Notes: generated by a model not told the origin, from the letters alone. A DNA stretch of 64,000 nucleotides from Streptomyces sp. BK208 (GCF_004364245.1 NZ_SOAV01000001.1:310001-374000), one strand, 5' to 3'. Counted from the first letter of the stretch, positions 1 through 8,681 are shown. A program made the numbers and translations.

Positions 1-934
1 TGACGTTGGTCTGGTAGCCGGCCGTGAACATGGTGGGGTTGGCCGAGTTGCGCAGCACGACCTGCATGAAGTCGGCCACGTGCCCGAGCTTGGCCAGTTC
101 GGCGTCCAGGTCCTCGGCGTCCAGGTCCAGGTCGGTCCCCTGGAGGCGGGCGGCCTCGGAGAGCAGGGCGCGAACCGGCTCGATCAGCCGCACGGGGAAG
201 GTGTGCCGGCCGATGCGGGTGAGGGACTCGGCGAGGTCGGTGACGGCGTTCTCGTCGTTCGGGGAGGAGCCGTGCCCGGCGCGCCCTTCGGCCGTGAGCT
301 CCATCCAGGCCATGCCGCGCTGGGCGTTCTCGATCGGGTAGAGGCGCCGGGTGTCGTCGAGCGCGTAGCTGAAACCGCCGCCCTCGCCGATCGCCTCGGT
401 GACGCCGGCGAACAGGTCGGGCCGGTGCTCGACCAGCCAGTGGGCGCCGTACCTGCCGCCTGCCTCCTCGTCGGCGAGGAAGGCGAGGACGATCTCGCGG
501 GCGGGCCGGGTGCCGGTACGGGCGAAGTGGCGGGCGGTGGCCAGCATCACGGCCACCGTGTCCTTCATGTCGATCGCGCCGCGTCCCCACAGGTAGCCGT
601 CCCGGATCTCCCCGGAGAACGGCGGCACCCGCCACTCCGCCGGGTCCGCCGGCACGACGTCGAGGTGGCCGTGGACCAGCAGCGCGCCGCGCGCCGGGTC
701 GGCACCGGGGATGCGGGCGACGACGTTGGCACGGCCGGGGGCGCTCTCCACCAGTTCGGAGGCGATCCCCGCCTCGGCGAGCCGTGCCACGACCCAGTCG
801 GCGCAGGCCCGCTCGTCGCTGGTGGGATTGGAGGTGTCGAAGCGGATCAGCTCCGCGCACAGGCCGACGACTTCCCGCTGCGCCTCCTCGGAGGCCGGAA
901 CGGCCGGAACGGGGCTGGGGTCGGTGGTGCTCAC
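1..934 (-). CDS. M20-family metallopeptidase (partial, C-terminus outside window)
   Basis: M20/ArgE-DapE type zinc hydrolase that would cleave an amide bond of a small peptide or acylated amino acid in the cytoplasm. Visible zinc-site motifs are HGHLD (His88, Asp92), GRGAIDMKD (bridging Asp122) and DEEAGG (catalytic Glu156, Glu157). The gene runs off the left edge, so about 311 codons are seen out of a family norm near 430-450. The GTG start at 934 overlaps the TGA of the upstream permease gene (GTGA), so the two are translationally coupled. The context of transporter, DUF1177 protein and facing peptidase E suggests hydrolysis of an imported peptide-like or ureido compound. The family is certain; the substrate is not visible. 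Confidence 0.9.
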   Translation of the reverse strand, partial: MSTTDPSPVPAVPASEEAQREVVGLCAELIRFDTSNPTSDERACADWVVARLAEAGIASELVESAPGRANVVARIPGADPARGALLVHGHLDVVPADPAEWRVPPFSGEIRDGYLWGRGAIDMKDTVAVMLATARHFARTGTRPAREIVLAFLADEEAGGRYGAHWLVEHRPDLFAGVTEAIGEGGGFSYALDDTRRLYPIENAQRGMAWMELTAEGRAGHGSSPNDENAVTDLAESLTRIGRHTFPVRLIEPVRALLSEAARLQGTDLDLDAEDLDAELAKLGHVADFMQVVLRNSANPTMFTAGYQTNV

Positions 935-2328
935 GGTGCTCCTACGGTGGCCGTGCCGGAGGCGGCCGGGGTGGGTTCGGTGGTGTCGTCCAGGGCCGTG
1001 GTGCCGTACGTCCTGATCCCTCCGGCGAGGCCGAGGACGCAGTAGAGGACGAAGGCGGTCAGCAGGGAGTTCAGGGCGGGGATGCCGCCGTCGTAGAACT
1101 TGCCGACGCAGAAGGCGGCCGCCCAGATCACCAGGGACATCGGCACCCAGGTCGGCGAGGTGGCGGGCAGGGTCCCGGCCTCGCGGGTGGCGTCCAGGGG
1201 TGCCCGCATCCGGCGCACCACCCAGTACTCGGCGACGATGATGCCGCCGACCGGCGGGATGGCGACGCCCAGCACGGACAGGAAGTCGGTGAAGTGGGTC
1301 ATGATGCCGACGGCGGACAGGAGGGTGCCCGCGACGCCGAGGACGATGGTGACCGCCCCGCGGTGCACGCGCTTGCCGAAGACGACCTGGAAGAAGTTGA
1401 CGACGCCTAGCGAGGAGCCGTACAGGTTCCAGTCGTTGATCTTCGCGGTGGACATCAGGACGACGAGCACGCCGAAGACGCCGGAGGTGGAGAGCACGAT
1501 CTGGGAGACCTGGCCGCTGCCGACCATGTGGCCGAGCAGGACGCCGGTCAGGCCGACGATGTACTCGGAGAGGATCATCGACGAGGCGCTCTGCAGGAAG
1601 ACGTGGCTGCCCTTGCGGTTGTAGCGGGTCATCTCCGGGGAGACGATCGCGCCGGTCATGAAGCCGCCCGCGATGGCGGTCGCGGCGACGGCGAGCGGGA
1701 TGGACTCGCCGGGCGCCGGGGAGTGGATCAGCTCGGAGAAGGAGTGGTCGCTCAGCGCGTCGGTGACCGACCAGGCGACCATGGCGAAGAACAGCGGCGT
1801 GACGATCTTCGCGAAGACGGCCATGTACCGGAAGCCGAAGATCACGAGCACGGTGATGGCGACGCCGGCGACCGTGCACCAGAGCCAGGAGGGGCCGCCG
1901 ACGAGCGCGGACACGCTGTCGCCGAAGATCGTGTTCTGCACGCCGAACCAGCCGACGAGGCTGACCGAGATCACCAGGCTGACCAGCGCGGATCCGTTGC
2001 GGCCGAAGCCGGCCCATCGGGTGAGCAGCGGCGTGGCCAGCCCTTCGCGCATGCCCGCGAGGCCGATCGCGAAGATCACCACTTCGAGGATGACCGCGCC
2101 GAGGGTGAACGCCAGGAAGGCGTCGCCGAAGGTCATGCCGACGCCGATGGTGGCGCCGAGGGTGAACTGCGAGATGGAGCCAGACTGCGCGAGCCACTGG
2201 AGCAGCATGGTCCAGAAGCCGAGCCGCTTGTCGCGCGGGACACGGGAGAGGGCGTAGTCGTCGCTGCCCACGGCACCGGTGGCTTCCCGGGCGGCCGTTT
2301 CCCCGGCGGGGTTCTTGTGAGTGGTCAT
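931..2328 (-). CDS. NCS1-family cytosine/purine permease-like transporter (CodB-like)
   Basis: Integral membrane symporter of the nucleobase:cation symporter-1 (purine-cytosine permease) family, 465 aa with about twelve hydrophobic segments. Recognisable blocks are the N-terminal segment around SGSISQFTLGATIG, the central GGFMTGAIVSPEMTRY region and the C-terminal IPPVGGIIVAEYWVV segment, typical of CodB-like proteins. The ATG at 2328 is preferred because GAGGGG lies 8 nt upstream; a GTG at 2334 in the same frame is too close to that site. It sits 2 nt after the DUF1177 stop and is coupled to the peptidase gene behind it. The substrate is probably a small nitrogenous compound matching the peptidases of the locus, but this is inference. 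Confidence 0.88.
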   Translation of the reverse strand: MTTHKNPAGETAAREATGAVGSDDYALSRVPRDKRLGFWTMLLQWLAQSGSISQFTLGATIGVGMTFGDAFLAFTLGAVILEVVIFAIGLAGMREGLATPLLTRWAGFGRNGSALVSLVISVSLVGWFGVQNTIFGDSVSALVGGPSWLWCTVAGVAITVLVIFGFRYMAVFAKIVTPLFFAMVAWSVTDALSDHSFSELIHSPAPGESIPLAVAATAIAGGFMTGAIVSPEMTRYNRKGSHVFLQSASSMILSEYIVGLTGVLLGHMVGSGQVSQIVLSTSGVFGVLVVLMSTAKINDWNLYGSSLGVVNFFQVVFGKRVHRGAVTIVLGVAGTLLSAVGIMTHFTDFLSVLGVAIPPVGGIIVAEYWVVRRMRAPLDATREAGTLPATSPTWVPMSLVIWAAAFCVGKFYDGGIPALNSLLTAFVLYCVLGLAGGIRTYGTTALDDTTEPTPAASGTATVGAP

Positions 2329-2330
2329 GA

Positions 2331-3284
2331 TCACGACCCCTCGGGTTCGCGGCCGAGGGTCTGCAGCCGGGTCAGCGGGCCGTAGCGGGACACGAGGGCG
2401 TGGAACTCCTGGTCGTCGTGGAAGTCGAGCTGCCCGCCGCCGTAGGCCTTCGCGGTCTCGACGGCGAACCGGGCGGCGGCCGCGATGTCGGTCTCGTGGC
2501 TCGCGCCCGTCTGGCAGCCGGGCACCGCCGCCGCGGAGGTGATCGCGAGACCGACCACCGGTGCGGCCGTCGCCGTGGCCGGCTGCAGGATCGAATTGAT
2601 GTGGTGTACACCGTTACCGTACGGGGTGATGTCCTGGGTGGTCACCGGGTACGTGACCAAGGGCTCACCGGTCACCACGGCCAGCAGCTCGCCGAGGCGC
2701 TCGCTCACCTTGAGCACCCAGCCCTCCTTGACGGTGGGCGACAGGGCGAGACCCTTGTGGTTGATGATCCGGTTGCCCTTGGTGGTGTCGACGGAGAGCA
2801 CCGCCTCCATCTCGCCGGTGACCTCGTGCCGGTTCATGGTCGCGATGTCGACGGGCGAGTCCATGAAGGGCACCGGGTCGTGCGGCGCGGTCGGGGCGTT
2901 CGGGCAGATGTGGGTGGCCACGATCACGTCGCCGTCGAGCACGTCGCCCCGGCGGCGCATGTCGAGCAGCTTGGCCGCGGCGGCGAGGGCCGCGACGGCG
3001 CCGTCGGCGTCGGAGACCAGACCGACCGCCTCCGGGCGCGCCCCGACGCCGCCGAGGCGGCCCACCACGCCGAGCGTCCGGGCGCAGCCGCCGCCGGTGC
3101 GGCCGGCCCGGCCCGGTATCCGCACGAGCACGAAGTCCGTCGAGCCGCGCTCGCCGGTGACGGTGGTGACCTCGGCGCCCGAGCCCTCGGGACCCGCCAC
3201 GGAGTCGAGGTGGGCGGCGACGCGCTTGCCGTCGACGTCGGGATCGTCGAGCAGATCCACGAGGTCCAGGACGTACTTCAACAT
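2331..3284 (-). CDS. DUF1177 domain protein
   Basis: Protein of 317 aa that I recognise as DUF1177 from its opening (MLKYVLDLVDLLDDPDVDG) and the internal segments IVATHICPNAP and DITPYGNGVHHINS. No biochemical function is established for the family to my knowledge. Conserved His, Asp and Cys residues (THICPNAP, HHINS) would suit metal binding or an enzyme, but that is inference. The ATG at 3284 has AGGAGA upstream. It is the first gene of the leftward operon (DUF1177, permease, M20 peptidase) and faces iclR across a 131-bp promoter region. In other genomes DUF1177 genes occur beside peptidase E and transporter genes, as here, pointing to catabolism of a peptide-like substrate. Confidence 0.82.
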   Translation of the reverse strand: MLKYVLDLVDLLDDPDVDGKRVAAHLDSVAGPEGSGAEVTTVTGERGSTDFVLVRIPGRAGRTGGGCARTLGVVGRLGGVGARPEAVGLVSDADGAVAALAAAAKLLDMRRRGDVLDGDVIVATHICPNAPTAPHDPVPFMDSPVDIATMNRHEVTGEMEAVLSVDTTKGNRIINHKGLALSPTVKEGWVLKVSERLGELLAVVTGEPLVTYPVTTQDITPYGNGVHHINSILQPATATAAPVVGLAITSAAAVPGCQTGASHETDIAAAARFAVETAKAYGGGQLDFHDDQEFHALVSRYGPLTRLQTLGREPEGS

Positions 3285-3343
3285 GGGGCAGTTCTCCTGA
3301 TCCGCACCGGGGCGGTGCTGACAGCAGGTTCGGGATCGATTAG

Positions 3344-3375
3344 CGTTGTCCGCAACTGTTTCCCGTTATCTGCAA
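3344..3375. promoter_or_regulatory. Candidate IclR operator: two direct repeats, 20 bp apart
   Basis: Twelve-base repeats CGTTGTCCGCAA (3344-3355) and CGTTATCTGCAA (3364-3375) lie on the same face of the helix in the intergenic region between the leftward DUF1177 operon and the rightward IclR gene. Within them GTTG-TCCG-CAAC (3345-3356) is a small palindrome, and CCCGT/ACGGG arms flank the second copy (3362-3381). The position between divergent genes and the two-turn spacing fit binding by the adjacent IclR-type regulator. Assignment is inference. Confidence 0.5.
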
Positions 3376-3415
3376 TACGGGTCTGCACGATGAGATCCGA
3401 CGGAGAGGAGCCGCC

Positions 3416-4258
3416 ATGGCCGGGCGCGCCGTCCAGCCCGCGGACCGCAGGACCCCCGCCGGGGCACTGCAGACCGTCGACCGCGCGCTGCTGGTGCTGC
3501 TGGCGTTCGAGCGCACCCGTCCGGACTGGGGCGTCACCGAGATCGCCGCCGAGTTCGGCTGGGACACCTCGGTCGCCCAGCGCCTGCTGTCCACCCTCGC
3601 GGGCCGCGGTTTCCTGGTCTCCGACCCGGCGACCCGCCGCTACCGGATCGGCCCGGCCGCCCTGCGCCTGGGCCGGCTGTGGGAGCGGTCGGGCTCCCTG
3701 GAGCTGCTCGCGGAACCGGTGCTGCAGGAGCTGCGGGCGGCGACCGGCGACACGGTGCTCTTCTGCCTGCCCGACAGCTTCCACATGCGCTGCGTCGCCG
3801 CCGTCGAGGGCGAGGAGGGTCCGCTGCGCTACTACCCGCTGGTCGGGGAGCTGTACCCGGCGCACGCGGGCGCCACCAGCAAGTCGTTCTACGCTTTCCT
3901 GCCCGACGACCAGCGCCACCGGCTCTTCCGCGGGCGCCCCATGGCGCGCTTCACCGAGCGCACGGTCACCGACCCGGACCAGCTGGAGCGCGAGTTCCGC
4001 ACCGTCCGCGCGCAGGGCTACGCGTGGACGGTCGGCGAGTACGACGCCGGCATCGGCACGGTCGCGATGCCGGTGTTCCTCGGCTCTGAGCCCTACGGCA
4101 GCCTCAGTCTCGGCGCCGCCAAGGAGCGCTTCCCCGAGGGGCCCGAGGACCGGCTGGAGGCGCTGACCCGCGCCGTCCGGCTGCTGGAACGGCGCCTGAC
4201 GCACCCGCCCCAGCACCACCGGCGTCCGCGCTCATCCCGGGCCGCGCCGACCGCCTGA
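3416..4258 (+). CDS. IclR-family transcriptional regulator
   Basis: DNA-binding regulator of 280 aa. The N-terminal winged helix-turn-helix spans about residues 18-80 (ALQTVDRALLVLLAFE, then TEIAAEFGWDTSVAQRLLSTLAGRGFL). It is followed by the IclR effector domain from about 90 to 255, including GATSKSFYAFLP and the EYDAGIGTVAMPVF stretch. Standard family length. It is transcribed away from the DUF1177-permease-M20 operon and lies 34 bp upstream of pepE, so it most likely controls the divergent operon and itself in response to a breakdown product. The ATG at 3416 follows GGAGAGGAG. The C-terminal 20 residues are low-complexity and His/Arg/Pro rich. Confidence 0.92.
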   Translation: MAGRAVQPADRRTPAGALQTVDRALLVLLAFERTRPDWGVTEIAAEFGWDTSVAQRLLSTLAGRGFLVSDPATRRYRIGPAALRLGRLWERSGSLELLAEPVLQELRAATGDTVLFCLPDSFHMRCVAAVEGEEGPLRYYPLVGELYPAHAGATSKSFYAFLPDDQRHRLFRGRPMARFTERTVTDPDQLEREFRTVRAQGYAWTVGEYDAGIGTVAMPVFLGSEPYGSLSLGAAKERFPEGPEDRLEALTRAVRLLERRLTHPPQHHRRPRSSRAAPTA

Positions 4259-4292
4259 CCCACCGAACCACCCGTCTGTGAGGACCGACCCC

Positions 4293-5018
4293 GTGAACCT
4301 CCTGCTCCTGTCCAACTCCACCCAGCACGGCCGCGGCTACCTGGAACACGCCCTCGACACCGTGACCGGCTTCCTGCCCGCCGGGGCACGGCTCGCCTTC
4401 GTCCCCTACGCGCTGGCCGACCACGACGCCTACACCGCCCGGGTCCGCGGCGCGCTAGGCGACGCCGGGATCGACGTGCGGGGCGTGCACGAGGGCGGCG
4501 ACCCGCTCGCCCGGCTCGGCGAGGCGGACGCCGTGTTCGTCGGCGGCGGCAACTCCTTCCGGTTGCTCTCCGCGCTGTACCGCACGGGGCTGCGGGAGGC
4601 GCTGGTCGACGCGGTGAACGGCGGGCTGCCGTACATGGGGGCCAGCGCCGGGACCAACATGGCGGCGCCCTCGCTGCGCACCACCAACGACATGCCGATC
4701 GTCGAGCCGCCGTCCTTCGAGACGCTGGGCCTGGTCCCGTTCCAGATCAATCCGCACTACCTCGACCCGGACCCCGACTCGACGCACAAGGGCGAGACGC
4801 GCGAGGAACGGCTGCGGGAGTTCCTGGAGGAGAACGACGTGCCCGTGCTGGGGCTGCGCGAGGGTTCCTGGCTGCGGGTCGAGGGCGAGCGGGCCGTACT
4901 CGGCGGTGAGCGCGACGCCCGGCTGTTCCGGCGCGGCACGGCTCCGCGCGAGCTGGCGGTCGGCTCCGACCTCTCCGGACTCCTGCACGTCGAGGGCGAG
5001 TTCGACGCCCGCTCCTGA
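4293..5018 (+). CDS. pepE: Peptidase E (alpha-aspartyl dipeptidase, S51)
   Basis: Cytosolic serine dipeptidase that removes N-terminal aspartate from dipeptides. The S51 triad is visible: nucleophile Ser118 in GASAGTN, Asp134 in TTNDMP and His155 in NPHY, at nearly the same positions as in E. coli PepE. The oxyanion region GGGNSFR precedes them. The GTG at 4293 is chosen because translation then opens NLLLLSNST like known PepE and has GAGG 9 nt upstream; a GTG at 4278 adds five residues without a good ribosome site. At 241 aa it is about family length. Close behind iclR, it probably belongs to the same peptide-like catabolic locus as the M20 peptidase and DUF1177. Confidence 0.88.
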   Translation: MNLLLLSNSTQHGRGYLEHALDTVTGFLPAGARLAFVPYALADHDAYTARVRGALGDAGIDVRGVHEGGDPLARLGEADAVFVGGGNSFRLLSALYRTGLREALVDAVNGGLPYMGASAGTNMAAPSLRTTNDMPIVEPPSFETLGLVPFQINPHYLDPDPDSTHKGETREERLREFLEENDVPVLGLREGSWLRVEGERAVLGGERDARLFRRGTAPRELAVGSDLSGLLHVEGEFDARS

Positions 5019-5162
5019 GCACACGGACGCCGGCGGCCCGTACGGGCCTTCGGCGTCCGCCCCAGGGCGGGCCCGCCCGGTCCCTCTCGTCGCGCGGTCT
5101 GTCGGAGCCGACGCGTCGTCAATAGCCTGGTGCTGCCGAGCTGTTGTCGAACGAGGAGTCCC

Positions 5163-6386
5163 ATGTCCACCGCGCAGCAGATCCCCGACATCCTCTCCGC
5201 AGAGTTCGCGGCGGACCCGTATCCGGTCTACCGGATGATGCGGGACGGCGCACCCCTCGTCCGCCACGAGGCCACGCAGAGCTGGATCGTCTCCCGCTAC
5301 GAGGACGTGGAGCGCGTCTTCAAGGACCGTGCCGGTCAGTTCACGACCGAGAACTACGACTGGCAGCTCGAACCGGTGCACGGGAGGACGATCCTCCAGC
5401 TGAGCGGCCGGGAGCACGCGGTCCGGCGTGCCCTGGTCGCCCCCGCCTTCCGCGGGGCCGACCTCCAGGAGCGGTTCCTGCCGGTGATCGAGCGCAACTC
5501 CCGTGAACTGATCGACGCGTTCCGGCACACCGGGCGGGCCGACCTGGTCGCCGACTACGCGACCCGGTTCCCCGTCGACGTCATCGCGGACATGCTGGGC
5601 CTGGACAAGGCCGACCACGACCGCTTCCACGGCTGGTACACGTCGATCATCGCCTTCCTGAGCAACCTGTCGGGGGACCCGGTGGTCGCCGCCGCCGGTG
5701 CGCGCACCCGGACCGAGTTCGCCGAGTACATGATCCCGGTCATCCGGGAGCGCCGCGAGAAGCCGGGCGACGACCTGCTGTCCACGCTGTGCGCCGCGGA
5801 GGTGGACGGGGTCCGGATGAGCGACGACGACATCAAGGCGTTCTGCAGCCTGCTGCTCACGGCGGGCGGCGAGACCACCGACAAGGCGATCGCCGGCATC
5901 TTCGCCAACCTGCTGGCCCACCCGGAGCAGTTGGCGGCCGTGCGCGAGGACCGGAGCCTGATCCCGCGGGCCTTCGCCGAGACGCTCCGCTACACCCCGC
6001 CGGTGCACATGATCATGCGTCAGGCGGCGACGGACGTGACGCTCAGCGGCGGCACGATACCGGCCGGCGCCACCGTCACCTGCCTGATAGGCGCGGCCAA
6101 CCGGGACGAGAGCCGCTACCGCGACCCGGACCGCTTCGACATCATGCGCGACGACCTGACGACGACGACCGCCTTCTCGGCCGCCGCCGACCATCTCGCC
6201 TTCGCGCTCGGCCGTCACTTCTGCGTCGGGGCGCTGCTGGCGAAGGCCGAGGTCGAGACCGGCGTCGGACAGCTCCTGGACGCGCTGCCCGACCTGCGGA
6301 TCGCCGACGGCGCGGACGTGGTGGAGCGGGGCGTGTTCACCCGGGGCCCGCAGTCCCTGCCGGTGCGCTTCACTCCGGCGGCCTGA
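5163..6386 (+). CDS. Cytochrome P450
   Basis: Class I bacterial P450 monooxygenase, 407 aa, with all canonical signatures: I-helix LLLTAGGETTDKA (oxygen activation), K-helix ETLR (ExxR), and heme loop FALGRHFCVG with the thiolate Cys354. It needs an external ferredoxin and reductase; neither is nearby. The ATG at 5163 follows GAGGAG. It converges on the conservon P450 with only 15 bp between stops, so the two are separately transcribed. From memory it may correspond to the S. coelicolor CYP159 family, which was not tested. The substrate cannot be inferred; no biosynthetic cluster surrounds it. Confidence 0.93.
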   Translation: MSTAQQIPDILSAEFAADPYPVYRMMRDGAPLVRHEATQSWIVSRYEDVERVFKDRAGQFTTENYDWQLEPVHGRTILQLSGREHAVRRALVAPAFRGADLQERFLPVIERNSRELIDAFRHTGRADLVADYATRFPVDVIADMLGLDKADHDRFHGWYTSIIAFLSNLSGDPVVAAAGARTRTEFAEYMIPVIRERREKPGDDLLSTLCAAEVDGVRMSDDDIKAFCSLLLTAGGETTDKAIAGIFANLLAHPEQLAAVREDRSLIPRAFAETLRYTPPVHMIMRQAATDVTLSGGTIPAGATVTCLIGAANRDESRYRDPDRFDIMRDDLTTTTAFSAAADHLAFALGRHFCVGALLAKAEVETGVGQLLDALPDLRIADGADVVERGVFTRGPQSLPVRFTPAA

Positions 6387-6401
6387 GCAGGCGCACGGCG
6401 G

Positions 6402-7664
6402 TCAGGCCACCACGGGCGTGAAGAGCGCGGGCAGGGTCGTCAGACCGCGCATCCAGATGGACGGCCGCCAGGTCAACTCCCCCGGTTCGACGGCGAGTAC
6501 GAGGTCGGGCAGGCGCTCCAGCAGGGTCTCGACCGCGGTGCGGGCGACGACGTCGGCGAGCAGCGGCGCCGGGTAGGGGCACCGGTGCTCGCCGTTGCTG
6601 AAGGACAGGTGCGCGGAGTTCTCGGCGCCGACGTGTGCCTCGGGCCAGAGCTGCGGATCGGTGTTGGCCGCGGCGAGGCCGAGGACCAGGCAGTCGCCGG
6701 CCCGGATGTGCCGGCCGCCCAGCTGGGTGTCGTTGACGGCCCAGCGGCCGATGAAGTTCTGCGTGGGGGTGTCCAGCCACAGCACCTCGTTGAGGGCCTC
6801 CCCCACGCTGAGGCGGCCGCCGGAGACGTTGAGCGCGAAGCGTTCGTCCGTGAGCAGCAGGCGCAGCGTGTTGCCGATCCAGTTGGCGGTGGGCTGCTGG
6901 GCGGCGGCGATGACGGAGATCAGGTCCTGGACGATCTCCTCGTCGGTCAGTCCCGCCGGGTGGGTCAGCATGCGGGAGGTGACGTCGGGGCCGGGGCTCT
7001 CGCGCTTGTGGCGGACCAGTCGGTGGATGCGCTCGCCCACCCGCGTGTACGCGGCGACGGGGTCGTCGCCCTCGGCCGCGTCCAGGGAGATGCGCAGGTC
7101 CTCGACGAGTTCCCGGGTCTCGGGGCCGTGGTGCGGCATCCCGCACATGCGCACGGCGGCGATCATCGGCAGCGGGTGCGCGTACGCGCTCATCAGCTCG
7201 GCCCGGCCGCTGCCGGCGAAGGCGGCGATCAACCGGTCGGCGAGCTGCCCGCAGTCCCGGGCCAGCTCGAACTGGTCGATGCCGGACAATGCCTGGCTGA
7301 TGACGCCGGCCCGCCGCCGGTGTTCCTCGCCCTCGGTGAACAGGACGGACGGCTGGTGGCCGACGTAGGGCAGCAGGGGCCAGTCGGGCGGAATGCCGCC
7401 CCACTGGTTCCAGCGCCGCGAGTCCCGTGCGAACAACTCGTCGTGGCTGGTCACATAGCTGACCTCGGGGTAGCCGAGGACCAGCCAGGCGGGGATGCCG
7501 CCGTCCAGCAGCACGGGCGCGACGGCGCCGTGTTCGCCGCGCAGTCCGCGGTACAGCTCCGAAGGCGTCTGCTGGTACTCCAGCCCGGCCAGCGGTACGG
7601 CGTCCGGGTGCGCGGGGCAGCCCGGTGCGGCGACGGGGCGGGGTGAGGGGTCGAGGTCGGTCAC
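6402..7664 (-). CDS. Conservon-associated cytochrome P450 lacking the ExxR arginine (CYP156/157-like)
   Basis: P450-fold protein of 420 aa ending the conservon operon. The heme loop is FSNGEHRCPYP with thiolate Cys362. The K-helix reads EVLW (Glu293 to Trp296) where nearly all P450s have ExxR, a deviation known for the CYP156/157 families of Streptomyces conservons. The I-helix is also unusual (AAAQQPTANW in place of AGxxT). The GTG at 7664 overlaps the TGA of the GTPase gene (GTGA) and has AGGAGA upstream, so it is made together with the conservon proteins. It may have a regulatory or scaffold role, or a catalytic one; the sequence does not decide. Coordinates include the full heme domain, so it does not look broken. 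Confidence 0.9.
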   Translation of the reverse strand: MTDLDPSPRPVAAPGCPAHPDAVPLAGLEYQQTPSELYRGLRGEHGAVAPVLLDGGIPAWLVLGYPEVSYVTSHDELFARDSRRWNQWGGIPPDWPLLPYVGHQPSVLFTEGEEHRRRAGVISQALSGIDQFELARDCGQLADRLIAAFAGSGRAELMSAYAHPLPMIAAVRMCGMPHHGPETRELVEDLRISLDAAEGDDPVAAYTRVGERIHRLVRHKRESPGPDVTSRMLTHPAGLTDEEIVQDLISVIAAAQQPTANWIGNTLRLLLTDERFALNVSGGRLSVGEALNEVLWLDTPTQNFIGRWAVNDTQLGGRHIRAGDCLVLGLAAANTDPQLWPEAHVGAENSAHLSFSNGEHRCPYPAPLLADVVARTAVETLLERLPDLVLAVEPGELTWRPSIWMRGLTTLPALFTPVVA

Positions 7665-8344
7665 GATGCGCTCTCCTGGGCCAGGGCCAGTTGGTAGAGG
7701 TGGTCCACGAGGGTGACCAGCACGTTCTTGCCCGACGTCCGCACCCGCGCGTCGCAGTCGATCAGGGGCACGCGGTCGGGCAGTGCGAGGGCCAGCCGGA
7801 TCTCGTCCAGGGAGTGCCGGGCGGCGTCGCCGTCGAAGCGGTTCACGGCCACCACGAACGGGGTGCGGTGGTGCTCCAGCCGGTCTATCGCGTACCAGGA
7901 GTCGTCCATCCGGCGGGTGTCGACGAGCACGACCGCGCCCAGGGTGCCGGCGAACAGCCGGTCCCACAGGAACCAGAAGCGCTCCTGCCCCGGGGCGCCG
8001 AACAGGTAGAGCACCACCCGGTCGTTGAGGCTGATCCGGCCGAAGTCGAAGGCCACGGTCGTGGTCGTCTTCGCGGTGACCGAGCCGGTGTCGTCGACGC
8101 CGAGACCGGCCTGGGTCATCACCTCTTCGGTGTTCAGCGGCCGGATCTCGCTCACGGAGCGGACGAGGGTGGTCTTGCCGACTCCGAAGCCGCCCACGAC
8201 GACGATCTTCAGCCCGGTCTCCGCTGCGTCGGTCAGGGGCTTGCGGCCGAGGGACGCGGTGGGCCCCGGGACAGTGGTGGGCCCGAAGGCCGTCGGACCG
8301 CGGGTGCCGGGCGGGCCGGAGGCGTCAGAGGTTGCGGAGTCCAT
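7661..8344 (-). CDS. cvnD: Conservon GTPase CvnD
   Basis: Small Ras/MglA-like GTPase of 227 aa. The P-loop GGFGVGKTT is at residues 51-59, the switch II motif is FGAPGQERF (about 116-123) and the base-recognition motif is NRFD (168-171) instead of NKxD. The first 40 residues are Pro/Gly rich and probably disordered. In conservons this protein partners a roadblock protein and a histidine-kinase-like membrane protein, giving a G-protein-type signalling assembly at the membrane. Its start overlaps the DUF742 gene by 20 bp, and its stop overlaps the P450 start. Confidence 0.92.
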   Translation of the reverse strand: MDSATSDASGPPGTRGPTAFGPTTVPGPTASLGRKPLTDAAETGLKIVVVGGFGVGKTTLVRSVSEIRPLNTEEVMTQAGLGVDDTGSVTAKTTTTVAFDFGRISLNDRVVLYLFGAPGQERFWFLWDRLFAGTLGAVVLVDTRRMDDSWYAIDRLEHHRTPFVVAVNRFDGDAARHSLDEIRLALALPDRVPLIDCDARVRTSGKNVLVTLVDHLYQLALAQESAS

Positions 8345-8681
8345 GGAGCACCTCCTGGAGCAGGGCGGTGTCGGGCCGGGACGCGGGGGTCCGCCCCAGG
8401 CGCGGATGGCGAGCGGTGATGGTGCCGGTGGTGAGCAGGTCGCCGAGCAGGATGCGGACCACCGTGATCGGCAGGGCCAGCTCGGCGGCGATCTCGACCA
8501 CGGCCGTGGGGTGCCGGCACAGGTCGAGGATGCGGACGTGTTCCGACTGCATGCCGGCCGACGGCCCGCACTCGGCGACGACCAGGGTGACGAGGTCGAA
8601 CGAGTCGTCGGCGCGGCTGCGCCCGCCCGTGACCGTGTAGAGCCGGTCCGGCGGGCCGGTGTCCACGGGCCTGCGGCTCAC
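8325..8681 (-). CDS. cvnC: Conservon DUF742 protein CvnC
   Basis: Protein of 118 aa with the DUF742 winged-helix-like fold: LYTVTGGRSRADDSFDLVTLV near the N-terminus, then SEHVRILDLCRHPTAVVEIAAEL and VVRILLGDLLTTG. Such proteins are always encoded between the roadblock and GTPase genes of conservons and probably bridge them. The GTG at 8681 overlaps the roadblock stop (GTGA) and has GGGAG upstream. The C-terminus runs 20 bp into the GTPase gene. Its molecular role is not established. Confidence 0.92.
   Translation of the reverse strand: MSRRPVDTGPPDRLYTVTGGRSRADDSFDLVTLVVAECGPSAGMQSEHVRILDLCRHPTAVVEIAAELALPITVVRILLGDLLTTGTITARHPRLGRTPASRPDTALLQEVLHGLRNL

Noticed and set aside
2326..2334. GTG 2334 as start of the permease
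   Set aside because: The ribosome site GAGGGG would be only 2 nt away; ATG 2328 has normal spacing.
4455..6218. A 587-codon minus-strand frame opposite pepE and the P450
   Set aside because: No protein-like sequence; the plus strand encodes intact PepE and P450 with all motifs.
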